Part shown: in pieces, positions 16,060 to 21,974 of the stretch
Layout: each line of letters starts with the position of its first letter
Numbering within the stretch: the first letter of the stretch is position 1
Assembly (NCBI GenBank): GCA_905215395.1
Contig: CAJMQA010000016.1
Coordinates: 1-21,974 of the forward strand
Direction: 5' to 3'
Origin: an uncultured bacterium
GTDB taxonomy: Bacteria > Bacteroidota > Bacteroidia > Bacteroidales > Marinifilaceae
DNA length: 21,974 bases
Notes under the pieces: generated by a model
Databases searched by the model: none
Seen by the model: only the letters and a program-made list of their open reading frames with translations
What the model was told of the DNA's origin: nothing
Program-made: the position numbers and the translations under genes

Positions 16060-16992
16060 CTATCTGTATTTTTCGAAAAAACCTTCATCAATCTTATCCT
16101 CCGGGCAATTCTTATTTTGAGTTGCCACAACTCCCATTTTCAATACATTATCCAAATAGCTCACTAAAATCAATCCTCTCTCTTTAATTCGTGGGAAACG
16201 GCTAAATAAATTCACAAGCTCTTGCTTGGGACTAGCCGTTAAAACCGTAATATAATCAGCAAAATCCTGATCTTCAGTGGGAAACATCATCGAAGGATTT
16301 CCGTTAGTCTCTCTTCCCTTGACAAACCCTAGCAATAAAAACGGATACTGCTGTGCAGTATACTCTCCTTCGGGATCTGCCAACCACTTATCGATCCATT
16401 TCCCATTTTCCCGGGAAGCATTAAATTCTACCGGTTTCACCGGAGCCGCCCCATAAAACCCCTGAGTAAAAACGTTCTGCACCTCATTTCTGATTGCCAT
16501 CCAATCTGCATCTGTCAGCATATCCATTTTCTCTCCACAATTAGAGACCACAATCCCATGTTCCCGGGTAGAAACATTCACTAACCTACGGGCATTATAT
16601 GTACTCTGCGAACAAAGCGAATCGACCATAAAAATCCGGTAGTCCAGATTGGCACGCACGAAATCATCTGTATAATTCTCTAATATTGAAGTCCGTACAA
16701 ATTCCAGCATCTTTTTCACTTTATCTTTATTTCCGGACTTTACAGGTGCATACCAATTGGTATAACGCCCGGTCCATGTCCTTCTTAAATCTTCTTCCTT
16801 AAAATCATACAGTACATAGGTTCCGTAACGCTCCCAGGTATCGTAAATCAGAGCTTCCAGGGAGCCCTCTTCTCCTTTCGGTAAAACATATTGCGGCTCT
16901 TCCAGACTCAAATCCGGCTTGATCTCTTCTTCGGAACAGGCGATCCCCAAGATCCCCCATAATACTAAACATCCTATATTTATGTATCTCAT
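16060..16992 (-). CDS. Surface-type lipoprotein resembling a putative zinc metallopeptidase family, metal motif lost
   Basis: A 310-residue lipoprotein: signal peptide 1-18, lipobox ending at C19 (GIAC), then SEEE, a typical acidic surface-export signal. The layout resembles the SusD-linked putative zinc-binding metallopeptidases (PF15890, Mx1): LEALIYDTWERYGTYVLYDF near 45-64, a central helical part, and DQDFADYITVL near 241-251 where active members have a conserved acidic DFAE-like site. At the place of HExxHxxxQ it reads N169-E-V-Q-N173-V-F-T-Q177: the outer Glu and Gln remain and both His are Asn. It is therefore probably a binding protein, not an enzyme. The family link is from memory of the pattern. 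Starts at 17016 or 17019 are possible; 16992 gives the cleanest signal peptide. It lies 27 bases after the susD-like gene and one base before the thioredoxin gene. Confidence 0.6.
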   Translation of the reverse strand: MRYINIGCLVLWGILGIACSEEEIKPDLSLEEPQYVLPKGEEGSLEALIYDTWERYGTYVLYDFKEEDLRRTWTGRYTNWYAPVKSGNKDKVKKMLEFVRTSILENYTDDFVRANLDYRIFMVDSLCSQSTYNARRLVNVSTREHGIVVSNCGEKMDMLTDADWMAIRNEVQNVFTQGFYGAAPVKPVEFNASRENGKWIDKWLADPEGEYTAQQYPFLLLGFVKGRETNGNPSMMFPTEDQDFADYITVLTASPKQELVNLFSRFPRIKERGLILVSYLDNVLKMGVVATQNKNCPEDKIDEGFFEKYR

Positions 16993-17019
16993 ATTTCTAT
17001 TATTTAAATTATACATCAA

Positions 17020-18576
17020 TTACTTCTCTCCAATCCATTCACGTGGATTTGAGGTCACCAAAAAATTGTATTTGGTTTCTGAAGCCGGAAGTGACAATAC
17101 ATAATTAGGACTCCCTTTTCTCAATACATAGGTTTCCTTTTCTGTATAAGAGGTATAATAGACATGAACCAATTCAGGCATTCCCTGACGGCGTAAATCC
17201 CAGAAACGCATACACTCTTCAAAACACAGTTCCCTGCGCCTTTCAGTCCAGATGAACTTCACCAAATCCTCTTTATCCGTAAAATCAGCCATCGTTTTAG
17301 GTTGATAAGCCGACTTACGGATACGTCTCTCCCTCAATTTATTCAAAAGATCTATTGCATCCTGACTCACACCTTCTGCTTTGCGGGCATATGCCTCAGC
17401 AACATTCAGAACCACCTCTGCAGTTCTCCAGTTTTCATGATATCCGTTACCCATTGTCGTTCCCCGGTATTTCAGAGGATAATGGAAACCATAGAAATAT
17501 TCATCTGCCTCCCAAAAGAACTCAGCTTCTTTCACATAATCCTGACAAAACCAGGCTTTTTTCCGGAGATCATCGTCCTCATAAGTCCGGATCAACGAAC
17601 CTTCACCGCTATAAGAAACCCGGAATCCCAATCCCCACATAATACCTCCATCCGGATCAGAGAGATATTCATAAAATCTGCTATATGAACCAAAAGTAAA
17701 CAAAATCTCTTTATTCTCAGCCAGATTCATAAAAGCATAATCGGTTATTGTTGTAGTTCCCATCTTCTCCTCACTGACCTCATTCAGATCAGTCAACTGA
17801 CTATTGGCCTTCAGAAAATCTGTACCGATTTCTAAAACTTCATCCCATCTCTCCTGAAACAGGGCAATCCGGGTTGCCAGCAATTCTATAGCTGCCGGAC
17901 CAATCAAATGTTTATTCGCCGAAGGCTCACATTTTTCAGCATACTCACGGGCTTTAGCGATATCTTCATTGATCTGTTGATAAACTTCTCCAATGGTTGC
18001 ACGCTCTCGTGGTTCTGTCGCAATCTGAGGATGTAAACGCAGAATAACTCCCAGCTCATCCAAATTTCCTTTTGTCCAAGGCAATGCATATATATTTATC
18101 AAACAGAAATAATGATAAGCACGTAAAGCATAGGCCTGAGCTGCCAGGAAATTATAAGTCCCCTCCTCTTGAGGTTCATACTCCATAGCCGGCAAAGCAT
18201 CTATAATCGTATTGCAACCAAGTATATTGGCATATCGTTTGTCCCAATAAGTATCTGTTATTTTCTCCGCGATATTCTGATGCCAAATAAATGCCTGACG
18301 CCCATCTTCATAGGTAGATTCCATTTCCTCTACCGGAGGTGTCTTTGAAGGATCCTTTTCCAATCGCCCCATTTCTATATCATCAGTCATCAAGGTTATC
18401 CAAGCCACTTCCTTATCGAAATTGGAGGGATAAGCTTCCCCATACAATACCGGAGCAAACTCCTCCACTTTTTTAGGAATCAGCAGATCTCCTGAATCTT
18501 CTTTCAGGAAATCATCACATGCGGTCTGTGAGAAAGCCAAACCCAGTAAAGCTGTATATATTACTATTTTCTTCAT
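17020..18576 (-). CDS. RagB/SusD-family outer-membrane lipoprotein
   Basis: A 518-residue surface lipoprotein that caps the SusC-type channel and helps capture the ligand. The signal peptide ends in a lipobox at C20 (QTAC), followed by DDFL, the usual SusD start with acidic surface signal. The N-terminal TPR-rich part holds the typical WDKRYANILGCNTIIDAL and FLAAQAYALRAYHYFCLINIYALP segments. The C-terminal part has the standard RERRIRK...FIWTERRRELCFEECMRFWDLRR block found in nearly all SusD proteins. Length is normal. The gene starts 9 bases after the stop of the SusC-type gene. The ligand cannot be predicted from SusD itself, and the neighbours do not include carbohydrate enzymes. Confidence 0.95.
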   Translation of the reverse strand: MKKIVIYTALLGLAFSQTACDDFLKEDSGDLLIPKKVEEFAPVLYGEAYPSNFDKEVAWITLMTDDIEMGRLEKDPSKTPPVEEMESTYEDGRQAFIWHQNIAEKITDTYWDKRYANILGCNTIIDALPAMEYEPQEEGTYNFLAAQAYALRAYHYFCLINIYALPWTKGNLDELGVILRLHPQIATEPRERATIGEVYQQINEDIAKAREYAEKCEPSANKHLIGPAAIELLATRIALFQERWDEVLEIGTDFLKANSQLTDLNEVSEEKMGTTTITDYAFMNLAENKEILFTFGSYSRFYEYLSDPDGGIMWGLGFRVSYSGEGSLIRTYEDDDLRKKAWFCQDYVKEAEFFWEADEYFYGFHYPLKYRGTTMGNGYHENWRTAEVVLNVAEAYARKAEGVSQDAIDLLNKLRERRIRKSAYQPKTMADFTDKEDLVKFIWTERRRELCFEECMRFWDLRRQGMPELVHVYYTSYTEKETYVLRKGSPNYVLSLPASETKYNFLVTSNPREWIGEK

Positions 18577-18585
18577 AATCGCAAA

Positions 18586-21500
18586 TTAAAATGAAATGTT
18601 TACACTTAAACTATAAGTAGGGAGCACCGGGATCGTAGCCTGGGGAGTTTCAGGATCCAGACCTTCCCATTTTTTATCGGCCCATACCGCCAGGTTTGTG
18701 GCCTGGAAACGCAACATCAGGGTTGATATCCGTAACTTAGACAACAGTTTTTCCGGTACCATATAACTGAGAGCAATCATCTTCAAACGCAAATAATTGC
18801 ATTTCACCACCCTTTCATCCGACAAATTGTAAAGCTCTGTCGGATAAATATAATTCATTATACCGGGACGGTGTGCACACAATCCTTCGTTCACAAAAGT
18901 TCTCTCCACATCTCTATCATAAAGAACCGGAATTTTCGTATATGCCTCATCTCCCTGCTTTTTCCATCTGTTCTTCAACTGGGTAGAGACATTGGTCAGT
19001 GGATCGAACACATTATTTTTATCTTCATACACATCCGGTAAACGTTTTACTCCTCCGATATTATAGGTAAAAGCGAAAGAAAGTGACAAGCTTCGTTTAA
19101 AAGTCAATTGTGTATCAAATCCTCCCGAAAGCTTCGGAAATATAGAACCGCTGTTAACAAGTTCCATCATCTGAGGTTCCCCCTCATGGTAAAGTTTGCC
19201 ATCTTTCCCATAAAATAAAGGATACCCATTCTCCCCGGACAATCCATAGAAACGATAAGAGTACATCGAACCTACCGGTTCTCCCTCCACAGCCAGATTT
19301 CCTTGCAACAACATATCAATTTCATCCTGTCCTGTAAAATCATTTCCATTGGCCAGAGTCACCTGATTGATATTACGACCGAAGTTCAGTCCGAAATTCC
19401 ATTCAAACAGCCGTTTTTTCAACAATCCCACATTCAAGAATCCCTCAAAACCTGAATTCTCCATTTTTCCGGCATTCATATACAAGATTCCCCGGCCATT
19501 TGAGGTAGCAACCGCTTTGGACATAATCAGATCGGAAGTATACTTTTTATAAACATCGAAACCTCCTTTAAGGCGTCCTTTCAACAAAGTAAAATCCACT
19601 GCTGCATTCCATGCCCGTGTCTTTTCCCAACGTAAATCGGGATTAGGTAAACGATAAATTTTCGATTTATCCAATCCACTAACACCATCCCGGCCTCCGA
19701 ACTGAACGATCAGATTCGGACTGGAATCGTCATGAATATTTCCCTGTATACCGTAAGAGCCTCGGAACGAAAGATGATCTATCCATCCCACATTACTCAT
19801 AAAATTTTCATTCGACAGAATCCATTTAGCAGCAACAGACCAGGTGGGCAACCAGCGGTATTTTGGATTACTACCGAACTTATTGGCTCCATCGGAACGA
19901 ATATTTGCATTCAATACATAACGATTGTCATACGAGTAACTGGCCGTCCCAAAGAAAGAAGCCACTTGTGAAACCGTATTCGTGTTCGTAGGATTCAAAC
20001 GTCCCGTCCGGACATAGGAATCAACAAAAGCATCGGTATAAATAGGCATAAATTTTTCTCCGAATTTCGGACTCCATCCATATCCACTAACACCAACCCC
20101 TTTATACTTATTTCCACGGATTTCCACTCCCACCATAGCATTCAAATCATGTACATGATTCAGAATCCGGATATAATTTAAGGAGTTTCTCACGGTATAA
20201 CCAGTCTTATGAGTCGACACCTGATCTAATATACCTCCATAGGGTAAAACAGATTTTTTATAGGTATCGGTTGTCTCATCATAAGCATGATATTCATATC
20301 CACGGATCTTACTAATATAATACGATTGTTCTTCTCCCCAATTCCTTTGATTACTGGAAGAATTGTGATAAGAAAATGTTCCCTGGTAGGAAAAACCTCT
20401 CCATAATTTGACAGTCAGATTCAAAAGTGCATTGAAATCATTTACCTTACCCTCCTGTCCGGTATAATTCATCTCTTTCAGGATATTGTAATACAATCCG
20501 TCTCCCCGGTTATACAAAAACCAAGAACCGTCTTCACCATATGCAGGCAATGTCCTGGAACGCTGATAGGCATACTGAAACGGATTTACAGTAGCATGAA
20601 ATCCATCGTTCTTTGTTGTACTGAAATCAATTTTTGCCTGAAAATCAATAAAACGGTTAAAACTACCAGCAACCTTCGCTAAACTTGTAAAACGTTCACT
20701 GGCAGAACCTCTGGCACTTCCTTCATTCTTATTATAACCTGTAGAAAAATAATAATTCATATTTTCCCCACCTCCGGATATACTCAGATTATGGGAATGA
20801 GTCACCGAATTCCGGAACAGCTCCTTAAACCAATCCGTATTCCGAGTAGCCAATTTTTGGGTCAAGGCAGAAAATTCCTTCTGGGTAATTTCCTTATTAT
20901 AAAGTCGTTCCAATAATCCTTCGTAAGAATCTCCTGAAGGAATACGGGGATATTTCAAACCAGCTTCCACAATTTCTCTAGACAACTGCATGCGTTCCTG
21001 AGAATTCATGCGGTCAAAATTCCGGTAAGAAGGCCGCTGATTGATGGTAACATCTCCGCTATAGGAAACTACCGGTTTCCCGGACTTTCCTTTTTTAGTC
21101 GTGATCACAATAACTCCATTGGCAGCCTTGACACCATAAATAGCTGTTGCGGATGCATCTTTTAATACGGTTATAGTCTCGATATCCTGAGGATTTAGTC
21201 CGGCTATCGCATTTCCGATCAGATACTCAGCATCTTCACTATTCAGATCAGAAGCAGTAAATGGAACGGCCTGTTCGAGTATCACTCCGTCGACTACCCA
21301 TACCGGAGCTTTATTCCCATTTATGGTAGCATTTCCCCGGATCCGGATTTTAGGAGTTGCACTCGGTTCTCCGGAGGTATTCATAACCATCATCCCGGGG
21401 ATTTTACCCTGTAGCATCTGATCAATAGAAGGAGCTCCGGCAACAAAAATATCTTCTGCCTTAATCGTACTGATAGCACTGGCAGACTCCCGGCGGTTTA

Positions 21501-21974
21501 AAGTCTGATAACCGGTAACAACAACCTCATCCATATCCGTAACAGCCATCTTCATCACGACATTGATATTCTCCTGACCTTCCCACACTCTTGTCTGTGT
21601 ACACATCCCCACAAAAGAATACACAATTTTTATTCCTTTCCTATTTTCAATGACCAGAGAATATTCTCCGTTCACATCAGTAGCACATCCGCGTACCATC
21701 CCCTCCATCACCACAGAAACTCCGGGTAAAGGTTCCCCCTTTTCATCGGTCACCTTCCCTCTCAGTATCTTTACTTTCACCTCGTCCTGCTGAAGTTGTT
21801 CTTTATGGGGTTTGATGATCACCATCCCTTCCAGGCATTCAAAAGCATAAGGTAAACCTTGCAATATCTGTTTAACCGTATTTTCCAATGAAAGATTATC
21901 TACTTTCATATTCAGGCGCACATCAGCAGCAATCTCTTCTTCGTTGAAAATAAAATAGACACCTGTCTGCTGTT
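18586..21974 (-). CDS. SusC/RagA-type TonB-dependent transporter with STN domain, 5' end beyond window
   Basis: Outer-membrane TonB-dependent channel; 1128 residues are visible and the frame is open to the right edge. The first visible residues (TGVYFIFNEEEIAADV, then LNMKVDNLSLENTVKQIL) belong to an STN domain, which signals to FecR-type anti-sigma factors. The GTG at 21921 is thus an internal codon, not the start. Next comes a carboxypeptidase-regulatory-like domain (GKVTDEKGEPLPGVSVVMEG), a TonB-box region (MDEVVVTGYQ), the plug domain (DQMLQGKIPGMMV, IRIRGNATI, VLKDASATAIYGVKAANG) and a long barrel ending in LSVNISF with the terminal Phe. It heads the visible six-gene operon, with susD 9 bases downstream. 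Control by an ECF sigma/FecR pair is the expected mode for STN-bearing SusC proteins. The substrate is unknown. Confidence 0.95.
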   Translation of the reverse strand, partial: QQTGVYFIFNEEEIAADVRLNMKVDNLSLENTVKQILQGLPYAFECLEGMVIIKPHKEQLQQDEVKVKILRGKVTDEKGEPLPGVSVVMEGMVRGCATDVNGEYSLVIENRKGIKIVYSFVGMCTQTRVWEGQENINVVMKMAVTDMDEVVVTGYQTLNRRESASAISTIKAEDIFVAGAPSIDQMLQGKIPGMMVMNTSGEPSATPKIRIRGNATINGNKAPVWVVDGVILEQAVPFTASDLNSEDAEYLIGNAIAGLNPQDIETITVLKDASATAIYGVKAANGVIVITTKKGKSGKPVVSYSGDVTINQRPSYRNFDRMNSQERMQLSREIVEAGLKYPRIPSGDSYEGLLERLYNKEITQKEFSALTQKLATRNTDWFKELFRNSVTHSHNLSISGGGENMNYYFSTGYNKNEGSARGSASERFTSLAKVAGSFNRFIDFQAKIDFSTTKNDGFHATVNPFQYAYQRSRTLPAYGEDGSWFLYNRGDGLYYNILKEMNYTGQEGKVNDFNALLNLTVKLWRGFSYQGTFSYHNSSSNQRNWGEEQSYYISKIRGYEYHAYDETTDTYKKSVLPYGGILDQVSTHKTGYTVRNSLNYIRILNHVHDLNAMVGVEIRGNKYKGVGVSGYGWSPKFGEKFMPIYTDAFVDSYVRTGRLNPTNTNTVSQVASFFGTASYSYDNRYVLNANIRSDGANKFGSNPKYRWLPTWSVAAKWILSNENFMSNVGWIDHLSFRGSYGIQGNIHDDSSPNLIVQFGGRDGVSGLDKSKIYRLPNPDLRWEKTRAWNAAVDFTLLKGRLKGGFDVYKKYTSDLIMSKAVATSNGRGILYMNAGKMENSGFEGFLNVGLLKKRLFEWNFGLNFGRNINQVTLANGNDFTGQDEIDMLLQGNLAVEGEPVGSMYSYRFYGLSGENGYPLFYGKDGKLYHEGEPQMMELVNSGSIFPKLSGGFDTQLTFKRSLSLSFAFTYNIGGVKRLPDVYEDKNNVFDPLTNVSTQLKNRWKKQGDEAYTKIPVLYDRDVERTFVNEGLCAHRPGIMNYIYPTELYNLSDERVVKCNYLRLKMIALSYMVPEKLLSKLRISTLMLRFQATNLAVWADKKWEGLDPETPQATIPVLPTYSLSVNISF

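Noticed and set aside
21919..21921. GTG as the start of the SusC-type gene
   Set aside because: The frame remains open to the window edge, and the residues before it continue the STN domain, so the true start is outside.

Overview
The window looks like chromosome from a gut-type Bacteroidota (order Bacteroidales). Signs of this are the SusC/SusD pair, a NigD-like lipoprotein, DUF1599 next to a DoxX/MauE-like protein and tpiA, the short eukaryote/archaeal-type ProRS, -7 boxes of the form TAnnTTTG, and few Shine-Dalgarno sequences. A genus cannot be fixed from the sequence; Odoribacter/Butyricimonas-like taxa are a guess. No rRNA, tRNA, CRISPR array, insertion sequence or prophage gene is visible. 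No gap between genes exceeds about 130 bases.

Left part (1-12161), mostly housekeeping. On the minus strand, proS is followed 14 bases later by pepT, which runs off the left edge. Divergent from proS is a plus-strand pair: a Trp/Tyr/Gly/His-rich lipoprotein with a Pro/Thr/Arg-repeat tail, then a FadL/OmpP1-like outer-membrane barrel. Next come miaB and a TrmH/SpoU RNA methyltransferase, both RNA modification genes. folP converges on the methyltransferase, and the two stop codons share TTATAA. Divergent from folP is a plus-strand run: DUF1599 (tandem domains), a DoxX/MauE-like membrane protein, and tpiA, ended by a strong intrinsic terminator. A single NigD-like lipoprotein gene follows.

Right part (12228-21974), accessory. 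Six minus-strand genes are packed with 1-27 base gaps. In transcription order they are: SusC-type TonB-dependent transporter with an N-terminal STN domain (5' end off the right edge), SusD-like lipoprotein, a surface-type lipoprotein resembling a zinc metallopeptidase family but without its HExxH, a periplasmic thioredoxin-like protein, a secreted protein with features of gingipain-type (C25, clan CD) cysteine peptidases, and a DUF4369/TlpA-like lipoprotein thioredoxin. A hairpin terminator closes the operon.

No glycoside hydrolase, lyase or sulfatase is present. My inference is that this SusCD operon handles a protein, peptide or disulfide-containing ligand rather than a glycan: capture and import at the outer membrane, then reduction and proteolysis in the periplasm. 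The STN domain predicts control by a FecR-type anti-sigma factor and an ECF sigma factor, probably encoded just beyond the right edge. This operon is the best candidate for an undescribed system in the window.
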